Part shown: positions 25,590-35,110 of the stretch, one piece after another | Numbering within the stretch: position 1 is the first letter of the stretch | Layout: the number at the start of each line of letters is the position of its first letter | Origin: Antarctobacter sediminis | Lineage (GTDB): Bacteria > Pseudomonadota > Alphaproteobacteria > Rhodobacterales > Rhodobacteraceae | DNA length: 64,000 nucleotides | Assembly: GCF_019218285.1 (NCBI RefSeq) | Contig: NZ_JAHUZG010000008.1 | Coordinates: forward strand, 1 to 64,000 | Direction of reading: 5' to 3' | Translations under genes and position numbers: made by a program | Notes under the pieces: model-generated | What the model was told of the DNA's origin: nothing | The model's database searches: none | The model's input: only the letters and a program-made list of their open reading frames with translations

Positions 25590-26270
25590 ATGAAGATCAA
25601 GTGGTACGGACAGGCGGCGTTCATGCTGACCCGCGCGGACGGGTTCCGCATCGTGACCGACCCCTACACCCCCGAGGAACTGGGTTTTGGCCCTATGGAG
25701 GACGAGGCCGACCTTGTCCTGACGTCTTCGGACGACGACAGCGCGCATTGCCGCTCTGACCTGATCCGGGGCAACCCGGTGACCTACAATACGCTGGACG
25801 CAGTGCGCGCCGGTGGTCGGGCACAGGTTGGCGGCATTGACGTGCGCGCCGTCGAGGCAATGGAGATCGAGGATCACCCGCTGCACGAACCGGGCGCCAA
25901 CGCGATGTACCGGTTCGAGGTTGACGGGATGCAAATCGCCCACATGGGCGACGTGGGCAACGACCTGAATGCCAAGCAGACGGCCTTTTTCGAAGGCACC
26001 GACATCCTGCTGACCCTAGCGGGTGGCCAATTCACCACACGGTTGGACGAGGTCAAACGCCTGATCGACGTGACACGGCCCAAGCTGGTCATCCCGATGC
26101 ATTTCCGGACGCTTTGCTACAAGCCGCGCAGCCTGCTGTGGATCAACTCTTTCCTGTCGTATTTCGACGAGCAGAAAGAAGTGGATTTCGCCTTTGGCTG
26201 CGAAGCCGAGGTGACAAAGGACAGCCTGCCCGACCAGACCCGGGTGCTGGTCATGGATTACGCCCGATAA
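25590..26270 (+). CDS. MBL-fold metal-dependent hydrolase with altered first metal motif
   Basis: 226 residues of UlaG/UPF0173-like type. Start MKIKWYGQAAFMLTRADG and later motifs HMGDVGN (near 108-114) and IPMHFRT (near 168-174) are normal. The usual HxHxDH motif after the third strand is changed to TSSDDDSAH (45-53), so two of its histidines are missing. Either the metal site is rearranged or the protein is a one-metal/diverged member. Between PhyH and the ABC binding protein; role unknown, possibly lactonase-like. Confidence 0.8.
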   Translation: MKIKWYGQAAFMLTRADGFRIVTDPYTPEELGFGPMEDEADLVLTSSDDDSAHCRSDLIRGNPVTYNTLDAVRAGGRAQVGGIDVRAVEAMEIEDHPLHEPGANAMYRFEVDGMQIAHMGDVGNDLNAKQTAFFEGTDILLTLAGGQFTTRLDEVKRLIDVTRPKLVIPMHFRTLCYKPRSLLWINSFLSYFDEQKEVDFAFGCEAEVTKDSLPDQTRVLVMDYAR

Positions 26271-26369
26271 GGGCAATTGACGGCCCCGCCAAGGGCCGGG
26301 AATACGGGCAGGGAGAGCCCGCCGAGGAGGCCCGCCCAAGGGCGGACAAGACGAAAAGGGAGACACCAC

Positions 26370-28100
26370 ATGACTTTCACCAGACGAGCGCTCTTGGCCT
26401 CGACCATCGTGCTGGCGGGGCTGGCACCGGCCCTCGCACAGGACGTGGCGCGCGAGGACACGGTCATCTTTGACCTCGACCGCACGATCAAGGACCCGGA
26501 GAACTTCAACTGGTTCACCCCGGGCACCAAACGCCTGCACGGCGCGCATCAGGCCATGTGGGAACCGCTGTTCATCCTGAATTACGAAAGCGGCCAGCTG
26601 GAACCATGGCTGGGGACCGAGTTTGCACCGAATGACACCCACGATGAATGGACGCTCAGCATCCGCGAAGGTGTGAAATGGTCCGATGGCGAAGCCTTCA
26701 ACGCCGATGACGTGGTGTTCACCGTCAACCTTGCGCTTGGCAACGAAGACCTGTCCTCGCGCGAGGCGGCCACCGTCCGGGCGCAGGTCGCCAGTGTCGA
26801 AAAGATCGATGACCTGACGGTGAAGTTCACCCTGACCGCTGCCAACCCGCGGTTTGCCGTCGAGAACTTTGGCAACCGGATCTTTGGGTCGTTCCTCATC
26901 ATGCCGGAACATGTCTGGGCCGGTCAGGACCCGGCGACCTTTGCCTTTTACCCGCCGATCGGCACCGGCCCTTACAAGTACCGTTCCGGCAGCACCAACC
27001 GGATGATCTGGGACCGCGACGACAACTATTGGGGCGCGGCCACCGGTTTTGTCGATCTGCCCGAACCGCTGCGGTTGATCTGGCTGGAATCGGGCGGCGA
27101 GGAAAGCCGCGCGCAGCTGCTGGCGGCCAACCAGATGGACGCCGGTCAGACCGTGAACCTTGGCACCTTCGAGGCGATCCGCTTTCAGAACCCGAACGTG
27201 ATTGCGTGGAAGGACGGCATGCCCTTTGCATGGTCGGACCCCTGCGCCCGCCAACTGGAGTTCAACACCACCGTGGCGCCCTGGGACGATCCCAAGATGC
27301 GACAGGCGGTAAACCACATCATCAACCGCACCCAGATCGTGAATGTTGCCTATGAAGGCACGACCGAGGCCTCGCGGTCGATTTTCGTGCAATACGGCGG
27401 GATGGAGCCCTTCATCTCGGCGGTCGTGGACGCCGGGTTCGGCTTTTCGCCGCGCGCCGATGTGGACGCGGGGCAGGCGCTGATCGAGGCGGCAGGCTAT
27501 GTCAAGGGATCGGACGGCATCTATGAAAAGGACGGTCAGGACCTGACGGCGCTGATCACCGTCAACACCGCGTCGACCGAGCTGACCCGCGCCGTGGACG
27601 TAATCGTCGAACAGCTGAACCGGGCCGGCATCGCCGCCAAACCGGTTCCGGTGGAAAACGGCGTCTTCTGGGGCACCGCGCTGCCGCTGGGCGAATACGA
27701 CCTTGCCTATACATGGCTGTCCTGCGGATCGGTCAATGAACCCTGGGCGACCATGAGCCGCTACACCGCCAAGGACGTGGTGCCGGTGGGTGAACGCAGC
27801 CCCGGTTTCAACAACACCGCCCGCTGGAACACCGAGGCGACGGCCGCCTATTCCACCATCGTCGACCAGATGGGCGGCCTGTCGGTGGGCGATCCGGCCG
27901 TTGTTCCGATGGTCGTCGAAGCCTATGAGCACTATTTCGCGGAACTGCCCTTCCTGCCGATCGTGCAGGCCTCGAAGCTGCTGCCGTTCAACACGACCTA
28001 CTGGACGGGCTGGCCGACGCAGGAAAACAACTACAACCATCCGGCGCATTGGTGGGGCCACACGCACCAGATCATTCACAACCTCGAAAAGGTCGATTGA
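26370..28100 (+). CDS. ABC transporter substrate-binding protein, family 5 (peptide/oligosaccharide)
   Basis: 576 residues from ATG 26370 (AAAAGGGAG upstream). Signal peptide ~1-24 with a twin-arginine-like start (TFTRRALLASTIVLAGLAPALA). SBP_bac_5 landmarks: MWEPLFILNYESGQLEPWLG, WTLSIREGVKWSDGEAFNADDVVFT, IGTGPYKY. Peptide-type binding proteins also serve oligosaccharides. Here the downstream alpha-mannosidase and epimerase make a mannose-containing oligosaccharide a reasonable ligand. Members of this kind with sugars are well known; specificity is inferred. Confidence 0.9.
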   Translation: MTFTRRALLASTIVLAGLAPALAQDVAREDTVIFDLDRTIKDPENFNWFTPGTKRLHGAHQAMWEPLFILNYESGQLEPWLGTEFAPNDTHDEWTLSIREGVKWSDGEAFNADDVVFTVNLALGNEDLSSREAATVRAQVASVEKIDDLTVKFTLTAANPRFAVENFGNRIFGSFLIMPEHVWAGQDPATFAFYPPIGTGPYKYRSGSTNRMIWDRDDNYWGAATGFVDLPEPLRLIWLESGGEESRAQLLAANQMDAGQTVNLGTFEAIRFQNPNVIAWKDGMPFAWSDPCARQLEFNTTVAPWDDPKMRQAVNHIINRTQIVNVAYEGTTEASRSIFVQYGGMEPFISAVVDAGFGFSPRADVDAGQALIEAAGYVKGSDGIYEKDGQDLTALITVNTASTELTRAVDVIVEQLNRAGIAAKPVPVENGVFWGTALPLGEYDLAYTWLSCGSVNEPWATMSRYTAKDVVPVGERSPGFNNTARWNTEATAAYSTIVDQMGGLSVGDPAVVPMVVEAYEHYFAELPFLPIVQASKLLPFNTTYWTGWPTQENNYNHPAHWWGHTHQIIHNLEKVD

Positions 28101-28143
28101 TCCTCCCCGGGGCGGGTCTCCTACCATCTGCCTGCCCTGACTG

Positions 28144-28171
28144 ACCCGGGTCGTGACCCCGCGACCCGGGT
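28144..28171 (+). terminator. Hairpin between binding protein and permease genes
   Basis: ACCCGGGTCG, 8-nt loop, CGACCCGGGT followed by TTCTT. A 10-bp perfect stem inside the ABC operon, 44 bases after the binding-protein stop; fits an intra-operon attenuator that leaves more binding-protein mRNA. Confidence 0.6.
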
Positions 28172-28218
28172 TTCTTCCCCCGCTCGCCAATCCCCTCTTT
28201 AGAACGAAAGGAGCGGCC

Positions 28219-29226
28219 ATGGGACGCATTCCTGCAAGCTATCTTGTCAACCGCGTCGTGACCCTTCTGCTGACGGTCTGGATCGCGGCCACGCTGATCT
28301 GGATCATCCCCCGGCTGTCCCCGGTCGATCCCGCCGAAATCATGCTGGGCCGCATGGCCTCGGGTGCCGGGACCGTCGCCAATGCCGACGCCATCCTTGA
28401 AACCCTGCGTTCGCGTTTCGGCCTGGATGAGCCGCTGCTGGTGCAGTATTTCAAGTATATCCGGAACGTTTTCCTGTTCGATTTCGGCCTGTCGACCGCC
28501 TCTTTCCCGACCGAGGTGTCCAGCCTGATCGCCAAGGCGCTGCCCTGGACGCTGGGCCTGATGCTGATCTCGATCACCATCACCTTTTTCATCGGCAACC
28601 TGCTGGGCGCGCTGATGGTCTGGGATCATTCGCCGAAGCTGGTCAAGGTGGCGATCCCGGCGGCGATGGTCTTTACCTCGATCCCGCCGATCCTGTCGGC
28701 GCTGCTGCTGATGTGGATTTTTTCGGCCAAGCTGCGGTGGTTCCCGCTGACCGGCGCCTATGGGTTGACGGTTGAACCGGGCCTCAGCTGGAGCTTTGTG
28801 CAATCGGTGATCTACCACGGTTTCCTGCCGGCGCTGTCCATCGTGGTGGTGACCTTCGGTTTCTGGGCGCTGGGGATGCGCGGGCTGATGATCACCGTAC
28901 AGGGCGAGGATTACACCACGCTGGCCAAGGCCAAGGGGCTGCGCCCGCGCTACATCCTGTACAAATACATGATCCGCAACGCGATCCTGCCGCAGATCAC
29001 CGCCTTTGCCCTGAAGATCGGCATGCTGATCGCCGGCCAGGTGCTGGTGGAACGGATCTTTGCCTACAACGGCATGGGCAAGCTTCTGTACGACGCCATT
29101 CTCGATCAGGATTTTCCGGTCATTCAGGGCGTGAGCTTTGTCATCATCCTCATGACCGCGCTTTCCGTCTTTCTTGTCGATCTGGTCTATCCGCTGATCG
29201 ACCCCCGCATCCGGCACGAGGGCTGA
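28219..29226 (+). CDS. ABC transporter permease, DppB/OppB type
   Basis: 335 residues from ATG 28219 (AAAGGAG). Six membrane spans, N-terminal YLVNRVVTLLLTVWIAATLIW, periplasmic loop with FGLDEPLLVQYFKYIRNVF, and the coupling loop TLAKAKGLRPRYILYKYMIRNAILP. Forms the channel with the next gene, 3 bp away. Confidence 0.9.
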   Translation: MGRIPASYLVNRVVTLLLTVWIAATLIWIIPRLSPVDPAEIMLGRMASGAGTVANADAILETLRSRFGLDEPLLVQYFKYIRNVFLFDFGLSTASFPTEVSSLIAKALPWTLGLMLISITITFFIGNLLGALMVWDHSPKLVKVAIPAAMVFTSIPPILSALLLMWIFSAKLRWFPLTGAYGLTVEPGLSWSFVQSVIYHGFLPALSIVVVTFGFWALGMRGLMITVQGEDYTTLAKAKGLRPRYILYKYMIRNAILPQITAFALKIGMLIAGQVLVERIFAYNGMGKLLYDAILDQDFPVIQGVSFVIILMTALSVFLVDLVYPLIDPRIRHEG

Positions 29227-29229
29227 CCC

Positions 29230-30162
29230 ATGACGAACACAGCTGACACGCCCGTAAAGCCCGAACTCACCGCCCGCCAGATCCGCCGCATGAAGCGGTT
29301 CGACAATCCTTGGCGCAATCCGAAACTGATGTGGGGGGCGGCGCTGATCCTAGGCATCGTCGCCATGGGCATCCTTGGCCGCCTGCTCTGGGACATGGAT
29401 CTGGTCTATACCGGTTCGGCCCAACTGAAACTGCCGCCCATCGGCTTTGAGAACCTGCGTGGACAGGCCGGTGTGGCCGACAATCCGCTGGGCACCGATG
29501 GCGCGGGGCGCGACCTGCTGGCGCTGATCGTGATCGGGGCACCGAACTCACTGATGGTCGGGCTCTTGGCTTCGATTATCGGGATGAGCATCGGGATCTT
29601 CCTTGGCTTTTCCGCCGGGTTTCTGGGCGGTCGGGTCGACGATACGATCCGCATCCTGTCGGACGTGATGATCACCATCCCGCCGCTTTTGATACTCGTG
29701 GTGTTTCAGGCCTCTTTCGGGGATGTGAGCCTGACCCTGATGGCCATCCTGATCGCGGCCTTCATGTGGCAGTCGCCCACCCGCCTGATCCGGGCGCAGG
29801 TGCTGTCGATGCGCGAAAGCGGCTATGTCCAGATGGCCCGGCTGTCCGGCGCCTCGACCATGCACATCATGTTCCGCGAGATGATGCCGAACCTAGTGCC
29901 CTACCTGTTCGGGTCCTTCATCGCGAACGTGACCACCTCGATCGTGACGGCCGTGGGGCTGGAGGTTCTGGGCCTTGGTCCGCAACGGATCCCGACCCTG
30001 GGCCGCATCATCTACGAGGCGATCAACTCGGGCGCGCTGATCCAGAACCTGTGGTGGTGGTGGGGCATCCCGACGATCCTGCTGGCGGTGATGTTCATCG
30101 GCCTGCTGCTGATCAACCTCGGCCTTGATGAAGTGTCCAACCCGCGGCTGAGGAAACTCTGA
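29230..30162 (+). CDS. ABC transporter permease, DppC/OppC type
   Basis: 310 residues, six spans, with the DppC signature NPLGTDGAGRDLLALIVIGAPNSLMVGLLA and coupling loop QMARLSGASTMHIMFREMMPN. N-terminal cytoplasmic leader of ~40 residues. Second channel subunit of the importer. Confidence 0.9.
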   Translation: MTNTADTPVKPELTARQIRRMKRFDNPWRNPKLMWGAALILGIVAMGILGRLLWDMDLVYTGSAQLKLPPIGFENLRGQAGVADNPLGTDGAGRDLLALIVIGAPNSLMVGLLASIIGMSIGIFLGFSAGFLGGRVDDTIRILSDVMITIPPLLILVVFQASFGDVSLTLMAILIAAFMWQSPTRLIRAQVLSMRESGYVQMARLSGASTMHIMFREMMPNLVPYLFGSFIANVTTSIVTAVGLEVLGLGPQRIPTLGRIIYEAINSGALIQNLWWWWGIPTILLAVMFIGLLLINLGLDEVSNPRLRKL

Positions 30163-30185
30163 TGCGTCAAGACACAGACCTTCGC

Positions 30186-30245
30186 GCCCCGGGCCTGACC
30201 CGGGGCCTCCCGGCCAATGCAGAGGCCCCGGAGCAAGTCCGGGGC
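30186..30245. repeat. Large imperfect palindrome between permease and ATPase genes
   Basis: Two 24-nt arms (30186-30209 and 30222-30245) pair almost fully around a 12-nt centre; key pieces are CCCGGGCCTGACCCGGGGCC on the left and GGCCCCGGAGCAAGTCCGGG on the right. It resembles dispersed REP-like palindromes of alphaproteobacteria and fills the only gap of this part of the operon. Confidence 0.6.
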
Positions 30246-30259
30246 GGGGAGCAACCGAC

Positions 30260-31987
30260 ATGACCATTCTCGACATCAAGAACATCTCGATCGACTTCCC
30301 CACCTCCAAAGGGGTTGTGCACGCGGTCAGCAACCTGTCGCTGTCGATCCCGCAGGGGCGGCGCATCGGTTTCATCGGAGAAAGTGGCTCGGGCAAGACG
30401 ACGACCGCACTGGCGGCCATGCGAATGCTGGCCGCGCCCGGATATGTGGCCGAAGGTGAAATCCACCTCTATTCGCTGGGCGACACCAACGTTCTGGAAC
30501 TGTCAGACGACGAAATGCGCCGCGTCCGGTTGAAAAAGATCGCCTATATCCCGCAGGGCGCGATGAACTCGCTGAACCCGGTGATGCGGGTCGAAAACCA
30601 GATCTGGGACGGGATCATCGCCCACGAGGGACAGGTCGAAGTGGTTGAACTGAAACGCCGGTCCCGCACCGTCCTGGAAAGCGTCGGCCTGCCTGCCTCT
30701 GTCGGGCAACTTTACCCGCACGAACTGTCTGGCGGCATGAAACAGCGGGTCTGCATCGCCATCGGCGTCTGCCTGAAGCCCGACCTGATCATCGCGGACG
30801 AACCGACCTCGGCGCTGGATGTCATCACCCAGCGGCAGGTCATGCAGACCCTGCGCGAGGTTCAGGAAAAGATCGGCGCCGGGTTGATCCTGATCGGGCA
30901 TGATATGGGATTGATGGCCCAGTCGGTCGATGATCTTGCGGTGATGAAACTGGGCGAGATGGTCGAATATGGCACCGTCCGCCAGATCATCGAAAACCCG
31001 CAACACGAATATACGCGCCAGTTGATCTCTTCGGTGCCGCTGGTCGGCGGCGAGAGCTTTATCCAGAGCGCACCGGAAATCCTGCGCGGCGACTCTGGCC
31101 CGCTGTTGGAATTCGACGGGGTGACCAAGCAATATGGTGCGGTCACGGCACTGCACCCGTTGTCTTTTTCGCTGGACGGGGAAAAACCCAAGATCATCTC
31201 TGTTGTCGGGCAATCCGGGTCGGGCAAATCGACCATGGGCAGCCTGATGCTGGGTTTCAACGCGCCCACCACCGGCAAGGTCACCTTTCGCGGCAAGGAC
31301 ATCAACCGCCTGAGCAAGGCCGAGTCGCTGACCTTCCGCAAGGATGTGCAGGCGGTGTTCCAGGACCCCTATGCCTGTTTCAACCCGTTCTACCGGGTCG
31401 ATCACGCGCTCAGCTTTCCTTTCAAACGGTTTGGACTGGCCAAGTCGCAGTCCCACACCCGGCAAGCCATGGAAGAAGCCTGCGATGCCGTCGGGCTGGA
31501 CCCGTCGCTGGTGCTGCGCCGCTATCCGCACCAGCTTTCGGGCGGGCAGAGGCAGCGGCTGATCGTGGCGCGGGCCTTGATGCTGTCGCCCAAGCTGCTG
31601 ATCGCGGATGAACCCGTTTCGATGGTCGATGCCAGCCTGCGCGCGACCATCCTCAGGAACATCCACGACCTGAAGGACAAGCACGGGATCTCGATCCTCT
31701 ACATCACGCATGACCTCGCCACGGCCTATCACGTCAGTGATTATGTCATGGTGCTGTACCACGGCCGGGTGGTTGAAGCCGGACCGCCCAAGGCGGTCAT
31801 CGGCGACCCGCAGCACCCCTATACCCGCCTTCTGATCGACTCGATCCCCTGGCCTGACCTCGATCGCGATTGGGGGTCCGCCAAGGATGCCGCTGCCGGA
31901 CTGGAGGCGCTGGCCTCTGGCAAGGATGCCCAGCGCAGCATCATCCGGGGCGATATCGAAGGCTTTGACCTGAAGGTCGGATCATGA
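30260..31987 (+). CDS. Dual-domain ABC transporter ATPase (DppD-DppF fusion)
   Basis: 575 residues holding two complete nucleotide-binding domains. Domain 1: GESGSGKTT, LSGGMKQR, LIIADEPTSALDV. Domain 2 (from ~285): [45 protein letters not shown]. Fused DppDF proteins serve peptide-type importers with the two preceding permeases. The stop overlaps the mannosidase start by 4 bp, so import and hydrolysis are translationally coupled. Confidence 0.92.
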   Translation: MTILDIKNISIDFPTSKGVVHAVSNLSLSIPQGRRIGFIGESGSGKTTTALAAMRMLAAPGYVAEGEIHLYSLGDTNVLELSDDEMRRVRLKKIAYIPQGAMNSLNPVMRVENQIWDGIIAHEGQVEVVELKRRSRTVLESVGLPASVGQLYPHELSGGMKQRVCIAIGVCLKPDLIIADEPTSALDVITQRQVMQTLREVQEKIGAGLILIGHDMGLMAQSVDDLAVMKLGEMVEYGTVRQIIENPQHEYTRQLISSVPLVGGESFIQSAPEILRGDSGPLLEFDGVTKQYGAVTALHPLSFSLDGEKPKIISVVGQSGSGKSTMGSLMLGFNAPTTGKVTFRGKDINRLSKAESLTFRKDVQAVFQDPYACFNPFYRVDHALSFPFKRFGLAKSQSHTRQAMEEACDAVGLDPSLVLRRYPHQLSGGQRQRLIVARALMLSPKLLIADEPVSMVDASLRATILRNIHDLKDKHGISILYITHDLATAYHVSDYVMVLYHGRVVEAGPPKAVIGDPQHPYTRLLIDSIPWPDLDRDWGSAKDAAAGLEALASGKDAQRSIIRGDIEGFDLKVGS

Positions 31988-34900
31988 ACCACCAGTTGCG
32001 TTTTACCGCGGAAAAAATCGCCAAGCGGATCGACCTGATCCGCCCGCTGATCCACCGCGCCCACCAACCCTTGTCGACCTTCGACTTCGAGGAACTGTCC
32101 GACGCCATGGCGAAACCGGGCAGCGGAACCGCGCGCGGCCCCGTCGAATGGGACAGCTACTGGGCCGGGCAGGACACCCATTTCGTCCTGCGCACCCGGT
32201 TCGAGGTGCCCAAGGATTTCACCCACCCGGCCCTGTTCCTGCCGCTGGGGGTCGCGGGGGACATCTTTACCCACCCCGAGGCGCTCTTGCACATCGACGG
32301 CAAGGCGCTTGCCTCGGCCGATCGCCACCACCAGTTGATCCCGCTGGACCCCGCGCTGGCGGACGGCGAGCAACACGACCTGATGCTGCACGGCTGGACC
32401 GGCCTGACCGGCTGGCCGCCCGATCCGAAAAACCCGGCGCGCTTGCAGATCCGGCCCTGTCACGTTGTCGACGTGGACCGCGCCCTGCGAGAATTTATCA
32501 TCCTGGCCGAGGTGACATTGGACGTGGCGCGGACCATCGGGGTCACAGAGCGCTTGCACGACCGGCTGTTGGCGGCGCTGGACAAGGCATTTGTCACGCT
32601 GGACACGCGCGATCCGCTGGGCGCATCTTTCCGAGCCTCTGTGTCCCCCGCCCACGCGGTTCTGCGGGCCGAGCTGGACCGCCTTGGCCCGCCAGAGCCC
32701 GAACAGCTGCACGCAATCGGCCATGCGCATATGGACATCGCCTATCTCTGGCCAGTCGACCAGATCCGGCAGAAAAACGCGCGCACCTCGTCAAATGTGC
32801 TGCGCCTGATGGATCAGGATGCGGAGTTTCACTTTTCGCATTCGCAACCCCAGCTTTATGAATACACCGCACAGGATTTCCCCGAGATCTTTGACGCCAT
32901 CAAAACCCGCGTGGCCGAAGGCCGTTGGGAAGTCATGGGCGGCATGTGGGTCGAAAGCGATTGCAACATTCCAGGGGGAGAGGCACTTGTGCGGCAGATC
33001 CTGCTGGGCCGCAGCTATTTCCGGGAACAGTTCGGCGCGGTGGAAACACCGGTCCTGTGGCTGCCGGATACCTTCGGTTTCCCATGGTCCCTGCCGCAGT
33101 TGATGAAACAGGCTGGACTGGAATATTTCGTCACCAACAAACTGAACTGGAACCAGTACAACCGGATGCCCTCCTCGGCGATCTGGTGGCAGGGTCTGGA
33201 CGGTTCCCGCGTGCTGACCCAATTCCTGACCACCCCGCGCGAGGTTCAGCACCTGCCGTTCCCGACCAATTACAAATCCGACCTCAGCGCCGCCGAGGTC
33301 ATCGGAACCGTATCCAACGCGACTTCGGGGCCGGACGTAGAGGATTTTCTCATCGCCTACGGCTATGGTGACGGCGGTGGCGGTCCTACCGAAGAACTGA
33401 TCCTGCGCGCCCGCGCCTATGGCTCCATGCCCGGTGCGCCGCGCGTGCAGATGGGTCGGATCGGCCCGGCACTGGACGCCATCCGCGACCAATCGGCCCG
33501 CCTGCCCGTCTGGAATGACGAAATGTACCTTGAAGGGCATCGCGGCACGCTGACCTCTCAGGCATGGATCAAGCGTGCCAACCGTCTGGCCGAACGTGCC
33601 CTGCACGACACAGAGGCGGCGGTGGTGCTGGCATGGCCCCAAGGTGCGCCGCAAGAGATCCGCGAGCGGCTGACGGCCCTGTGGAAACTGGTCTGCCTCA
33701 ACCAGTTCCACGACATCCTGACCGGGACATCCGTGCCCGTGGTCTTTGAGGACGCGCGGCGTGACTATGCGAACATTCAGGCAGAGGCCACGGCGCTGCG
33801 CGACAAGGCACTGGCGCATCTGTCCACGAGCCCCGGCCACGGCCTGTTCAATCCGGCACCGGTGCCTTCTGCGCAGGTGGTCTTTGTGCCGGACGCCACC
33901 GAAGGTCAGCAACAGGTCGATGGCGGTGCCCTTGTGGCCGTTTGCCCCCTGCCCGCCTATGCCACCGCGCCAATGGTCCCTGCCGACAAGCCGGTGCAAC
34001 CCGTCACCCTGACGTCCACCAGCACCGGCTACGTCATGGAAAACGCGCTGGTACGGCTAGAATTGGACGGGGACGGCACAGTGCTCGGCCTGCGTCACCT
34101 GCCCAGCGGGCGCGAGACGCTGGCCCCCGGGCAGACCGGCAACCAGCTATGGGCCTTTGAAGACCGGCCGATCAGTTGGGATGCATGGGACATCGACGTA
34201 TTCCATGAGGACCGCAGTGAACGCATCGACGGCGCGCCGCGGGTCGAGGTGCTTGAAACCGGCCCGCTGCGCGCTGCGCTGCGCGTCACCCGCACCTATC
34301 GCAACAGCCACATCACGCAGGTCATCCGGCTGGAAGCGGCCAGCCCGCGCGTCGATTTCGTGACCGATATCGACTGGGCCGAACAGCACACGCTGCTCAA
34401 GGTCGCCTTTCCGGTCGATATTCACAATTCGCGCGCCCGGTACGAAATTCAGTGGGGCGAAATCGAACGCCCGACGCATCGCAACACCACATGGGACTAC
34501 GCCCGTTTCGAGGTTCCCGCCCAACGCTGGGCCGACCTGTCCGAGGGCGGCTTTGGCGTCGCGGTGTTGAACGATTGCAAATACGGCTATGACATCCGCG
34601 AAAACACGATCCGCCTTACGCTGGTGAAATCCTCGACCAGCCCCGATCCCGGCGCGGATCAGGGCCACCACCGGTTCACCTATGCCCTGCTGCCACATGC
34701 AGAGGATCCCGCTCTTGTACGGGCCGAAGCGCGCCGGTTGAACGATCCGGTGATCCCGGCCGCAGGCCTTGGCAACCGGGCCCCCTTGGTCAGATGCAGC
34801 GCACCGAATGTCATGCTGGACACACTGAAACCCGCCGAGGACGGCGACGGTTTTGTGCTGCGGCTGTACGAGGCCGAACGCAGGCGCGGAGCGGTGCGGA

Positions 34901-35049
34901 TTCAGTTCGAGCGCCCGATGGACCGTGTGATGCGTTGTGACCTGCTGGAAAACACGACGGCGGTGCTGGACCTTGACGACAACGGTGTTACCCTGCCCCT
35001 CGGCCCCTTCGAAATCGCCACGCTACGATGCATTCCACGTGCGGAATGA
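31984..35049 (+). CDS. Alpha-mannosidase, glycoside hydrolase family 38
   Basis: 1021 residues, typical for class II cytosolic GH38. No signal peptide. N-terminal ~230 residues are the lead-in domain; the catalytic beta/alpha barrel begins with HAIGHAHMDIAYLWP (zinc ligands H249 and D251), the nucleophile Asp is D362 in LWLPDTFGFPWSLPQ, and HDILTGTS marks the helical domain. C-terminal beta-sandwiches follow. Retaining enzyme that splits alpha-linked mannose from oligosaccharides such as N-glycan fragments or manno-oligosaccharides. Translationally coupled to the importer ATPase, so the substrate is probably imported intact. Confidence 0.93.
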   Translation: MNHQLRFTAEKIAKRIDLIRPLIHRAHQPLSTFDFEELSDAMAKPGSGTARGPVEWDSYWAGQDTHFVLRTRFEVPKDFTHPALFLPLGVAGDIFTHPEALLHIDGKALASADRHHQLIPLDPALADGEQHDLMLHGWTGLTGWPPDPKNPARLQIRPCHVVDVDRALREFIILAEVTLDVARTIGVTERLHDRLLAALDKAFVTLDTRDPLGASFRASVSPAHAVLRAELDRLGPPEPEQLHAIGHAHMDIAYLWPVDQIRQKNARTSSNVLRLMDQDAEFHFSHSQPQLYEYTAQDFPEIFDAIKTRVAEGRWEVMGGMWVESDCNIPGGEALVRQILLGRSYFREQFGAVETPVLWLPDTFGFPWSLPQLMKQAGLEYFVTNKLNWNQYNRMPSSAIWWQGLDGSRVLTQFLTTPREVQHLPFPTNYKSDLSAAEVIGTVSNATSGPDVEDFLIAYGYGDGGGGPTEELILRARAYGSMPGAPRVQMGRIGPALDAIRDQSARLPVWNDEMYLEGHRGTLTSQAWIKRANRLAERALHDTEAAVVLAWPQGAPQEIRERLTALWKLVCLNQFHDILTGTSVPVVFEDARRDYANIQAEATALRDKALAHLSTSPGHGLFNPAPVPSAQVVFVPDATEGQQQVDGGALVAVCPLPAYATAPMVPADKPVQPVTLTSTSTGYVMENALVRLELDGDGTVLGLRHLPSGRETLAPGQTGNQLWAFEDRPISWDAWDIDVFHEDRSERIDGAPRVEVLETGPLRAALRVTRTYRNSHITQVIRLEAASPRVDFVTDIDWAEQHTLLKVAFPVDIHNSRARYEIQWGEIERPTHRNTTWDYARFEVPAQRWADLSEGGFGVAVLNDCKYGYDIRENTIRLTLVKSSTSPDPGADQGHHRFTYALLPHAEDPALVRAEARRLNDPVIPAAGLGNRAPLVRCSAPNVMLDTLKPAEDGDGFVLRLYEAERRRGAVRIQFERPMDRVMRCDLLENTTAVLDLDDNGVTLPLGPFEIATLRCIPRAE

Positions 35050-35110
35050 CGGCATGGCCTGTCTTGAGGCCTGCATTGATGACGCTGCCCCACGGCAGAC
35101 AGGAGACGAC

